In this document: piece by piece, positions 1 through 5,769 of the stretch
How positions within the stretch are numbered: the stretch's first letter is position 1
How the letters are laid out: each line of letters starts with the position of its first letter
Source of the DNA: Fidelibacterota bacterium
GTDB taxonomy: Bacteria; Marinisomatota; Marinisomatia; Marinisomatales; S15-B10
Length of the DNA stretch: 6,447 nt
Direction: 5' to 3'
NCBI GenBank assembly: GCA_002715465.1
Contig: PAYY01000016.1
Location: 1-6,447, forward strand
Program-made: the position numbers and the translations under genes
The notes under the pieces: model-generated
Seen by the model: only the letters and a program-made list of their open reading frames with translations
The model's database searches: none
What the model was told of the DNA's origin: nothing

Positions 1-171
1 TACAATAGTATGGGAAAAGAAATATTAAAACTAGCTGAAGGTAGAAAATTCGAAATTGGAAGACATGAAATTTCATGGAAACCCAATGAAGAAATATCAT
101 CTGGTCTTTATATTATTTTAGTTCAGTCTCTTTTGGGAAGAGATGTAACCAAAGTAATAATGTTAAAATAG
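1..171 (+). CDS. 3' end of a secreted protein with a T9SS type A-like C-terminal sorting domain (partial)
   Basis: Frame 1 is open from the window edge to a TAG at 169-171, giving the last 56 residues of a larger protein; the start lies outside. The visible part matches the usual layout of a Por/T9SS type A (FlgD-like) sorting domain: a YNSMGKEI strand followed by 'LAEG', a short loop with G-R-H-E-I-S-W, then 'SSGLYIILV' and a terminal strand ending V-T-K-V-I-M-L-K. In this family the domain directs a periplasmic cargo through the outer membrane and is usually cleaved or anchored at the cell surface. The cargo domains are not in view, so its activity is unknown. It ends 88 bases before the lipoprotein gene and could be a separate unit. 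Family assignment rests on motif recall, with no profile search. Confidence 0.75.
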   Translation, partial: YNSMGKEILKLAEGRKFEIGRHEISWKPNEEISSGLYIILVQSLLGRDVTKVIMLK

Positions 172-204
172 AATAGATTAGATAACTCTTTTATTGTACT
201 ATCC

Positions 205-210
205 TATAAT
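205..210 (+). promoter_or_regulatory. Candidate -10 box for the lipoprotein/barrel pair
   Basis: A perfect TATAAT sits about 50 bases ahead of the chosen ATG at 260, in the 88-base gap after the preceding stop. No good -35 box stands at the usual distance; TTAGAT at 178-183 is too far (21-base spacer) and a poor match. The gap is so AT-rich that a TATAAT could occur by chance. It opens a short (ATA)n tract at 206-220. Confidence 0.3.
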
Positions 211-220
211 AATAATAATA
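206..220 (+). repeat. (ATA)5 trinucleotide microsatellite
   Basis: Five consecutive ATA units directly overlap and follow the candidate -10 box, and are followed by a run of eight T and seven A (221-235). The tract lies between the presumed promoter and the lipoprotein start, so a change in copy number would alter the leader length. Confidence 0.6.
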
Positions 221-259
221 TTTTTTTTAAAAAAACTGAATGAAATTCATCTGTTAATT

Positions 260-2296
260 ATGTTTAATTGTAAAAACTTAAATCAAAATAGAATAAGGAC
301 CTTCGGCTTTTCCTTATTTTTATTTGTTATTTTGACCATACCTGGATGCAGTTTAAAAATTCCATCTGAGGAGCCTACTTGGGTAGTCAGTTTTGATTTT
401 CCCATAGCAAATGAGAATATAACTATGGAGGAAATCTTGGATGATTCTTTGCTTACAACCATTTCCTCGGGAGAAAATGGCGAACCTGTTCTTTACGCCT
501 TTCAAGATACTATAACAATTGAACGACAGACTTTTGATGATACTATAGGTTTTGATCCAATAAAGGAATTTTTTTCTTCTGAGTTAGATACTATAGTACT
601 TGAAAATATCGAACCAAGTAAGACTGAAGCTTATAGGTTGGATGAAATATACCCCTCTATCTCAGGCTTATCTGGAAACAATATAATACCTTCTTTTACA
701 CTTTCCCCTATATCAAGAAATTTCACATTTGATAATTTCAAATCAGCTGATTTTTCATCTGGCTTAATGTCTTTAACTATTCAAAATGATATGATCATAC
801 CACTTGGTTATCCTTTGAATATTGATCTTGAGGATATGAATGGAAACACATTAGTATACTCAGCCGCAACATGGGATGAAGAAATCGCAAGTAATAGTTC
901 ATCATCTAAGACACTTAATTTGTCTGGGATATCTCTGACTGGTGGAATAAAGATTGTAGTTACAGGCGGTTCTCCTGGTTCCAATGGATCTGCAGTTTTT
1001 GTAGATGATGAATCCAGGTCTTCTAGTTTCACAATTGAAATATCTGCTGAAGGACCGGAAGTAGTTTCAGCTATTGCAAAAGTGCCAGAACAAAAAATTG
1101 ATAACATGGGTGATATACAGATTGACTCTGAAGATAAAGTAGAGAGAGCTAAAATTGATAAAGGCATAATCACAATAGGAATAAAAAATGGTTTGGATCT
1201 TACTGCTTATTTGAATTTAACAATTCCATCCATTCAAGATGATAATGGAGCTATTTTTTCACAGCTTATTGAATTGCCTAGGAAAGAAGAAATTATTTCA
1301 ATTTACAATCTTAATAAGAGATGGTTGATTTTAGATGCTTCCATGGATATTCAGGAGATGACATATTATTATGAAGTTGTAACTGAAAACTCAAAAAATG
1401 ATATGGATCCTTTTAGGAGTGTTAGAAGTGATGATTTAGTAGATGTTGAGATTAATCTCTATGGTTCAGGCGTAGGAGAACAAGTCACATTTTCAGAAAT
1501 AAAAGGAATTCTAAAAGCAATTGAAGAACCAATAAAAACTATACGACAAGAGATTAGTTCCCTTCCTGATGAAATTAATGGTATGCAATTTATTGAGGCA
1601 GAGATGAAACTGCTTATTGATAGCAATATTGAATTTCCTGTTAAACTTGACATGGATATTGTTGCTTTTAATAATGACACTTCTGCCACCCGGCGGATTC
1701 GAGGATGGAATATTACTCATCCAGACAGTCAAGTTATCACAATACTGGATGCATCAGAACTTATTAATATTAAACCAGATTCTATTGTTGCTTTTGGAAA
1801 AGCGATTATAGGAGGTACCAACGATATTGTAACCTATCGTGGAAACGAATCGTTTTCAGGACTTTTTTCTATTTCTGTACCTTTTGTTTTTGAGCTTTTA
1901 GAAGATGCCAAGATTGATCTAGATATAGAAAAAGTTGATCAAAATTTTCCTGAAGATATCGAATCCATTACATTGTTTATAGAATATGAAAATATGTTTG
2001 ATTTTAACGCAAATATATCAGTCTTATCTTCTACTGACCCATCTCATTTTGAAGAAGATTCTCCTACTGTTCCTAACGTCCTCAGCAGTATAACTATACA
2101 AGGGAATAGTACTTCGGCAGATTCATTCTATCTTGATAAAACCCAGATTAAACTTTTTGATGATATCACTTTTGTTAAAGCCAAAGTTTTTGTGTCTAGC
2201 GAAGGTCAGGTAAAATTTCTTTCAACTGATTCATTAAAGGTCAGTTCCTATGGTTCCATAAACTATCTTATTGATCCCGACATAAATGAAAATTAG
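260..2296 (+). CDS. Large outer-membrane lipoprotein of unknown function with internal beta-type repeats
   Basis: I do not recognise a named family. The start at ATG 260 gives a compact lipoprotein signal: basic residues K5, R11 and R13, hydrophobic core 15-27, and lipobox I27-P28-G29-C30. The open frame extends to a TTG at 194, but that adds an implausible Ile-rich leader. Residue 31 is Ser, not Asp, compatible with outer-membrane sorting. The mature part (about 649 aa) has no transmembrane segment. Four stretches share a pattern of an extended strand, N or D, hydrophobic residues, then an alternating strand, near residues 170-199, 303-329, 447-474 and 569-593: for example LTIQNDMIIPLGYPLNIDL, IGIKNGLDLTAYLNLTI, LIDSNIEFPVKLDMDI and FIEYENMFDFNANISV. 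This suggests about four beta-sandwich units of roughly 130 residues, loosely like LEA14/WHy-type domains (inference). The stop overlaps the start of the barrel gene, so the two products probably act together. Confidence 0.8.
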   Translation: MFNCKNLNQNRIRTFGFSLFLFVILTIPGCSLKIPSEEPTWVVSFDFPIANENITMEEILDDSLLTTISSGENGEPVLYAFQDTITIERQTFDDTIGFDPIKEFFSSELDTIVLENIEPSKTEAYRLDEIYPSISGLSGNNIIPSFTLSPISRNFTFDNFKSADFSSGLMSLTIQNDMIIPLGYPLNIDLEDMNGNTLVYSAATWDEEIASNSSSSKTLNLSGISLTGGIKIVVTGGSPGSNGSAVFVDDESRSSSFTIEISAEGPEVVSAIAKVPEQKIDNMGDIQIDSEDKVERAKIDKGIITIGIKNGLDLTAYLNLTIPSIQDDNGAIFSQLIELPRKEEIISIYNLNKRWLILDASMDIQEMTYYYEVVTENSKNDMDPFRSVRSDDLVDVEINLYGSGVGEQVTFSEIKGILKAIEEPIKTIRQEISSLPDEINGMQFIEAEMKLLIDSNIEFPVKLDMDIVAFNNDTSATRRIRGWNITHPDSQVITILDASELINIKPDSIVAFGKAIIGGTNDIVTYRGNESFSGLFSISVPFVFELLEDAKIDLDIEKVDQNFPEDIESITLFIEYENMFDFNANISVLSSTDPSHFEEDSPTVPNVLSSITIQGNSTSADSFYLDKTQIKLFDDITFVKAKVFVSSEGQVKFLSTDSLKVSSYGSINYLIDPDINEN

Positions 2297-3566
2297 AACT
2301 ATCATATTGGCTACTATTTTTTCTTTCCCGATTTCATTTTCTCTCTATGGACAATCTAGTTTTACTGCTCGGTCAGTTTCTTTAGCTGGTGCATTTTCTA
2401 GTTATGCGAGAGGTGTAGATGCTTTGGGCTGGAATCCGGCAAATTTGGGTTTTTGGTCTAGAGACGATGCATTAGGAGAAAAAAGGATTAGGAGTATTCG
2501 GCTACCTTTTTCTATTGCCTTTGACATTGGCAACAATATTATTTCTCCTAGATGGATTTCTGACTACTTAGATGTTGGATTCATTAATAATGATCTCAAA
2601 AATGAAATGATTAATTCTATCCCAGAGAATCAATGGAATTTATTGCAAGCATTAAGAATTCCATTCGGTCTTTCAGTAAATAATTTTGCCATTAGCTCAG
2701 GTTTAGAAGTAAATGGCCGTATTTCTTCACATTCTAATATGTTCGGCTTAGTATTTAATGGGGTGGTATTTGATTCCCCATTAATCCTTGATGGCGTAGT
2801 TGACTTTCAAGCCGTTATGCCTATAACTATAGGTTATGGAAAAGAATTCTATAGTAATTATTTAAATAAATACTTCGATCGTGTTTATTTCGGTGGTGCT
2901 GTAAAATATTTGAATGGGTTAAACTGGATTTCAACAGAATTCTCTAATTCTTCTATTTCAACAAGTAAAGAATCTCTGAATATTCGGACTGCTACAACTA
3001 TAACCTCAGCAACTTCTGGGGCTGGTTTTGCTTTAGATTTCGGTGTCGCGGCTAATTCCGGTGATAAAACCTTCTTAAGCATTTCTATAAACAACCTTTT
3101 TGGTAATATTAACTGGATGAAATCGGATATTATTATTGGATCAGTGAATTTAAATGTTGAAGAATTAAATATTTCACAAATTGATTCCTTGATAGATGAA
3201 TCAAGCAAAACGGATGAAACTATTGAAAATGTTAATAGTACTTATCCTAGTTACCTTGTTGCTGGGTTCCATTATCAGTATCGTCCTTCTATTTCACTCC
3301 ATTCAACGCTTTTTCAGAGTTTAAATGATAATAAAAACATTGGTTCGAGTACTCGTCTTTCTTTGGGGAGTGAAATTAATGCCAAAGAATGGTTGCCAAT
3401 AAGATTTGGCATTTCATTAGGTGGATCAGAAGATTTTCGTTGGGGAATTGGTTTCGGTCTTAACTTCAACAAGTTTCATCTGGATTTTGGTCTTTCTGAG
3501 TCTGGCGGAATATTTAATTCTGCCAAAGGAATTGCTATAGCTTTAGAGAATACTTTTTATTTTTGA
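2286..3566 (+). CDS. Predicted outer-membrane beta-barrel protein (PorV/DUF5723-like)
   Basis: The 426-residue product starts with a signal peptide (K2, R4, hydrophobic 6-21, cleavage near G22/Q23). Just after it comes A28-R29-S-V-S-L-A-G-A-F, and then N50-P51-A52-N53-L54-G55. This arrangement is typical of PorV, FadL-like and DUF5723 outer-membrane proteins, where an ARxxxxGGA segment leads to a conserved NPA. Repeated amphipathic strands follow, including one near residues 201-213 (FGGAVKYLNGL) and several Gly-rich strands at 365-410, and the protein ends in Phe (FYF), as barrels handled by the BAM complex often do. A polar region near residues 285-318 probably forms a loop. The ATG lies inside the last codons of the upstream lipoprotein gene (11-base overlap), with no clear Shine-Dalgarno site, suggesting coupling by reinitiation. 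Channel, transport or T9SS-accessory roles are all possible; the sequence does not decide. Confidence 0.75.
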   Translation: MKIRTIILATIFSFPISFSLYGQSSFTARSVSLAGAFSSYARGVDALGWNPANLGFWSRDDALGEKRIRSIRLPFSIAFDIGNNIISPRWISDYLDVGFINNDLKNEMINSIPENQWNLLQALRIPFGLSVNNFAISSGLEVNGRISSHSNMFGLVFNGVVFDSPLILDGVVDFQAVMPITIGYGKEFYSNYLNKYFDRVYFGGAVKYLNGLNWISTEFSNSSISTSKESLNIRTATTITSATSGAGFALDFGVAANSGDKTFLSISINNLFGNINWMKSDIIIGSVNLNVEELNISQIDSLIDESSKTDETIENVNSTYPSYLVAGFHYQYRPSISLHSTLFQSLNDNKNIGSSTRLSLGSEINAKEWLPIRFGISLGGSEDFRWGIGFGLNFNKFHLDFGLSESGGIFNSAKGIAIALENTFYF

Positions 3567-3595
3567 TTATTTAATCTAGCAGAATACAAAGAATG

Positions 3596-3624
3596 GAATA
3601 TTAATATCAGATAAAATAATATTC
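3596..3624. repeat. AT-rich inverted repeat between convergent units, possible weak terminator
   Basis: GAATATTA at 3596-3603 pairs perfectly with TAATATTC at 3617-3624 around a 13-base loop. It lies between the stop of the barrel gene and the 3' end of the tRNA cluster, which converge here. The stem has only one GC pair and no strong T-run follows on either strand, so a terminator role is uncertain. A short GGG-TATA-CCC palindrome stands next to it at 3626-3635. Confidence 0.3.
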
Positions 3625-3640
3625 AGGGTATACCCGATTG

Positions 3641-3712
3641 TAGCCCGTAGGGGAGTCGAACCCCTGTTTCCGCCTTGAGAGGGCGAGGTCCTAACCACTA
3701 GACGAACGGGCC
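3641..3712 (-). tRNA. tRNA-Glu(CTC)
   Basis: On the minus strand a full cloverleaf can be drawn: acceptor GGCCCGT paired with ACGGGCT (first pair G-U), discriminator A, a D arm with GTGGTTAGGA, anticodon stem TCGCC/GGCGG, and a T arm AGGGG-TTCGACT-CCCCT. The 7-base loop CTCTCAA places the anticodon CTC at 3677-3679, which reads GAG. Length is 72 bases and CCA is not encoded (the next bases are CAA), so it must be added after transcription. It is the last gene of the three-tRNA cluster, 31 bases after tRNA-Arg. Confidence 0.95.
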
Positions 3713-3743
3713 AAATAAATTTTATTAAATTGCAAAGAAATTG

Positions 3744-3817
3744 TACACCCGGGAGGATTCGAACCCCCAACCTCTGCGTCCGTAGCGCAGCGCTCTATCC
3801 AATTGAGCTACGGGTGC
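3744..3817 (-). tRNA. tRNA-Arg(ACG)
   Basis: The minus strand folds with acceptor GCACCCG/CGGGTGT, discriminator A, a D arm GCTCAATTGGATAGAGC, anticodon stem CTGCG/CGCAG, and a T arm GGGGG-TTCGAAT-CCTCC with one G-U pair. The loop CTACGGA gives anticodon ACG at 3781-3783; A34 is normally deaminated to inosine by TadA in bacteria, so it would read CGU, CGC and CGA. Length is 74 bases and CCA is not encoded. It is the middle gene of the cluster, 29 bases after tRNA-Gln. Confidence 0.95.
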
Positions 3818-3846
3818 ATATAAAATCAATAAATTTCTTCAAAAAG

Positions 3847-3917
3847 CTGGGGAGCAGGGATTCGAACCCCAATTACCAGGGCCAGAACCTGGCGTCTTGC
3901 CATTAGACGACTCCCCA
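3847..3917 (-). tRNA. tRNA-Gln(CTG)
   Basis: The minus strand folds with acceptor TGGGGAG/CTCCCCA and discriminator G, both usual for bacterial tRNA-Gln, including the weak U1-A72 pair. The D arm contains GTCTAATGGCAAGAC, the anticodon stem is CCAGG/CCTGG, and the T arm is TGGGG-TTCGAAT-CCCTG with two wobble pairs. The loop TTCTGGC gives anticodon CTG at 3883-3885, reading CAG. Length is 71 bases with no encoded CCA. It is the first gene of the cluster; a short T-run (CTTTTT) follows it, without a hairpin of its own. Confidence 0.95.
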
Positions 3918-3940
3918 ATTAATCATTAGAAAGTACATTA

Positions 3941-3970
3941 AATTTAGTCGAATAAATAAGCCTTCGCCAA
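3941..3970 (-). promoter_or_regulatory. Candidate promoter of the tRNA cluster
   Basis: On the minus strand TTGGCG (3970-3965) and TAAATT (3946-3941) are separated by 18 bases, and the -10-like element ends 23 bases before the 5' end of tRNA-Gln. Each box matches four of six sigma-70 consensus positions. Position and orientation are sensible, but the boxes are weak and the region is AT-rich. Confidence 0.3.
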
Positions 3971-4004
3971 TGAAAATAAACTAAAAAAAAAGATTGTCAG
4001 ATCC

Positions 4005-4034
4005 TTTGTTTTCTTTCTCTAGCAATTTTATATT
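4005..4034 (+). promoter_or_regulatory. Candidate promoter of the acidic-protein operon
   Basis: TATATT at 4029-4034 matches five of six -10 positions and lies 17 bases after TTGTTT (4006-4011). The same place fits the Bacteroidota -33/-7 pattern in part: TTTG at 4005-4008, then 20 bases, then TATATT. It leaves a leader of about 50 bases before the ATG at 4092. No Shine-Dalgarno site stands at a normal distance from that ATG; AGAGGTAAGG near 4062-4072 is too far upstream. Confidence 0.35.
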
Positions 4035-4091
4035 CATAATTGACTGCGTCTGTCGACGAGAAGAGGTAAGGTACGTTCAGGCGAAATAAAA

Positions 4092-4877
4092 ATGGGAGAG
4101 TATTTGAAACCCCGAAATCCTGATAGTTTTCGAGAGTTAAGATTTCTTGATATCCTATTCACATTAGTTGTGAGTTTTTGTCTATGCCCTCTTATTGCCC
4201 AAGAAGAAGAAGCAATAATATGGGGTGATGATGAAGAAGGTTTAGATGATGAATTTTTTGGTGATGATGATGAATTTTTTGGTGATGATGATGAGTTTTT
4301 TGATGACGAAGAGTTTGGTGATGATGAATTTGACGATGAATTAGAGGATTTTCTTGAAGAAGAAGAGGAACCTGTAGACGAATTTTTTGTTGAAGAGAGT
4401 GTTGAGACAAGCCCTTTAGATATGGGATATGCCATTAGATTGTCCGCTTCTTCACCAAGCTTTGTTAATAATACACTTATGACATGGAATTCATTAGTAG
4501 ATGTCCGTTTTGGAGCTGATCTACCATTTAATTTTCAATTAGGACCACTAACGATGCGAATTGGAGCTGAAGTTGTAACATATAAATTTATTAATTATAT
4601 GCCTAAAGGGGGAGAATTTAGTGGAGTAGGTTTTTATGGAATTTTAACATTTCCAGCTGGGGCCTCTGATATGCATGCAGGATTAGGATTGCTTGGTAGT
4701 TCACCAGGTTTAGTCGTTGGTCAGAGCTTTGGGTTTCCATATACGGATGAAATAATTTTTAAAATGGGTACAAGGGCAACTATAGCATTAAATCTTCCTG
4801 ATGAATTGAAAGAAAGTGGTTCGCAAGCTACATGGTTTGAAGCCTTTTTAACAGTGGTTTATAGACTAGGTTCCTGA
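4092..4877 (+). CDS. Exported acidic protein with Asp/Glu/Phe-rich segment and Gly-rich barrel-like domain (first of tandem pair)
   Basis: The 261-residue product is not a family I recognise. It has an unusually long basic n-region (1-20), a hydrophobic core at 21-35 and probable signal cleavage near A36/Q37; C30 and C32 do not form a lipobox. Residues 38-105 are extremely acidic (about 40 of 68 are D or E, no K or R) and are punctuated by F or FF, with two GDDDEFF units at 57-70. From about residue 112 to the end there is a Gly-rich domain with alternating hydrophobic strands (DLPF, GAEVVTY, GVGFYGI, GLGLLGSSPG), looking like a small beta-barrel. The same domain recurs in the next gene, which starts 5 bases downstream, so the pair is an operon formed by duplication. 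An acidic, probably disordered periplasmic or surface segment could bind cations or a basic partner (speculation). The start is the only ATG that includes the signal sequence. Confidence 0.85.
   Translation: MGEYLKPRNPDSFRELRFLDILFTLVVSFCLCPLIAQEEEAIIWGDDEEGLDDEFFGDDDEFFGDDDEFFDDEEFGDDEFDDELEDFLEEEEEPVDEFFVEESVETSPLDMGYAIRLSASSPSFVNNTLMTWNSLVDVRFGADLPFNFQLGPLTMRIGAEVVTYKFINYMPKGGEFSGVGFYGILTFPAGASDMHAGLGLLGSSPGLVVGQSFGFPYTDEIIFKMGTRATIALNLPDELKESGSQATWFEAFLTVVYRLGS
4242..4301 (+). repeat. In-frame 21-bp tandem repeat in the acidic segment
   Basis: Two full units, 4260-4280 and 4281-4301, differ by one base (GAA versus GAG) and each encodes GDDDEFF. A shorter related unit at 4242-4259 encodes LDDEFF. 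The unit length is a multiple of three, so copy-number change would lengthen or shorten the acidic segment without breaking the frame. This suggests growth by slippage or unequal exchange. Confidence 0.8.
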
Positions 4878-4882
4878 TAAAA

Positions 4883-5677
4883 ATGAATATTAGTATGATA
4901 AAAGTAATTTTTTATATCTTTTTTCTTATGATCCTAAGTTTGGCTCCTTCTTTTAGTCAAGATGATTTGGATTCTTTTGAAGATGAATTTGGTGATGAAT
5001 TTTTAGATGAAGACGAAGATTTTTTAGATGAAGAAGATTTTCCTCTTGAAAGCGATGATTTCGATGATGAGTTTGGTGAGGATGAATTTCTAGATGAAGA
5101 AGAATTTGATGAAGATTTTGATGATGGTGAAATGTTAGGCTTTGACGATGGAGAAGAAACGATGTTGGCCACTAATTATGAAGGCGATACAAGGCAGGGC
5201 TATACTGTCATGTTATATGGAGGGATGCCAACCTTTCGAAATAGTACACTTCTTCCATGGCTAGGTATTCCTAACGGAAGGATAGGAATTGATCTCCCCT
5301 TTTATCTTTCTTTTGGTCCTATTGGATTTCGTGTTGGTGGCGAAGTGGGTACATATGATTTTGAGTTTGATGACACTGGTTTAAATGTAACAGATAAAAA
5401 ATTGCTTCCTCTTGGTGGAAAGTTTGGTGGGATTGGATTGTTTGGGGTTGTTACTGTATCCTCTGGCCCAGCTAATCTTAAAGTTGGAATGGGTATGGTG
5501 GGAACTTCTCCAGCTTATATGGCAGTACAAAGTTTAGGAATAGCTCTTGGGGATCTAATGGATTTAAGGCTTGGCGTGAGAGCAACAGCTGCTTACAACA
5601 TTCCCGATGGTTTGAGTACCTCAGGTACTCATATGTCATGGGTGGATGCTTTTATGGCACTAGGAGCAACTTTTTAG
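4883..5677 (+). CDS. Exported acidic protein, paralog of the preceding gene (second of tandem pair)
   Basis: The 264-residue product has a clean signal peptide (K7, hydrophobic core 8-22, cleavage near S25/Q26); ATG 4895 (residue 5) is an alternative start. Residues 27-92 are about 40 of 66 acidic, have no K or R, and carry Phe every 4-8 residues (F32, F36, F40, F47, F53, F60, F64, F69, F75, F79, F87). The rest (about 106-264) aligns with the upstream protein: GY, W, DLPF, GP, the G-EV-TY block, GG-F-G-G--G, QS-G, G-RA, N-PD and W--AF recur in the same order, with a longer loop here after TYDFEF. It ends in Phe (GATF), as outer-membrane barrels often do. The gene follows tandem stops TGA-TAA after 5 bases, so it is almost certainly cotranscribed. 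Function is unknown. The acidic segments keep composition and Phe spacing but not sequence, which suggests selection on charge and spacing. Confidence 0.87.
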   Translation: MNISMIKVIFYIFFLMILSLAPSFSQDDLDSFEDEFGDEFLDEDEDFLDEEDFPLESDDFDDEFGEDEFLDEEEFDEDFDDGEMLGFDDGEETMLATNYEGDTRQGYTVMLYGGMPTFRNSTLLPWLGIPNGRIGIDLPFYLSFGPIGFRVGGEVGTYDFEFDDTGLNVTDKKLLPLGGKFGGIGLFGVVTVSSGPANLKVGMGMVGTSPAYMAVQSLGIALGDLMDLRLGVRATAAYNIPDGLSTSGTHMSWVDAFMALGATF

Positions 5678-5725
5678 GATGAATGGAATCAGTGAGGGAG
5701 ATCACAGTGCGTAGATGTAGTATTT

Positions 5726-5734
5726 TGGTATACT
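5726..5734 (+). promoter_or_regulatory. Candidate extended -10 element ahead of the Ig-repeat gene
   Basis: TGGTATACT contains a TG-N extension followed by TATACT, a five-of-six match to the -10 consensus, about 35 bases before the proposed TTG start. No convincing -35 box lies upstream, which extended -10 promoters can tolerate. If real, the following gene is transcribed separately from the acidic pair. Confidence 0.3.
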
Positions 5735-5769
5735 CTAAGTGAATACAAAAAAAGAAAACGACAAATACT

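Noticed and set aside
194..259. TTG at 194 as the start of the lipoprotein
   Set aside because: It adds an Ile-rich leader before a complete lipoprotein signal that starts at ATG 260, and it overlies the probable promoter.
3576..3770. Minus-strand frame of 64 codons across the tRNA region
   Set aside because: It lies over the tRNA-Glu gene and part of tRNA-Arg, and has no protein-like features.
3641..4091. Integrated element or attachment site at the tRNA cluster
   Set aside because: No integrase gene and no direct repeat of a tRNA 3' end is visible in the window.
4034..4435. Minus-strand reading frame encoding a Ser/Asn-rich protein opposite the first acidic gene
   Set aside because: It is the antisense of GAT/GAA runs, which read as Ser and Asn codons; composition is an artefact and the plus-strand frame has a signal peptide and a paralog.
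3641..4877. A functional link between tRNA-Glu/tRNA-Gln and the Glu-rich genes next door
   Set aside because: The acidic genes use mostly GAA, not the GAG read by this tRNA-Glu, and they are transcribed in the opposite direction; neighbourhood alone is not evidence.
4957..5172. Minus-strand Ser/Lys-rich frame opposite the second acidic gene
   Set aside because: Same antisense artefact of the Asp/Glu codon runs; no start context or domain.
5680..5715. Possible 11-codon peptide after the second acidic gene
   Set aside because: Too short, no ribosome binding site and no coding signal.
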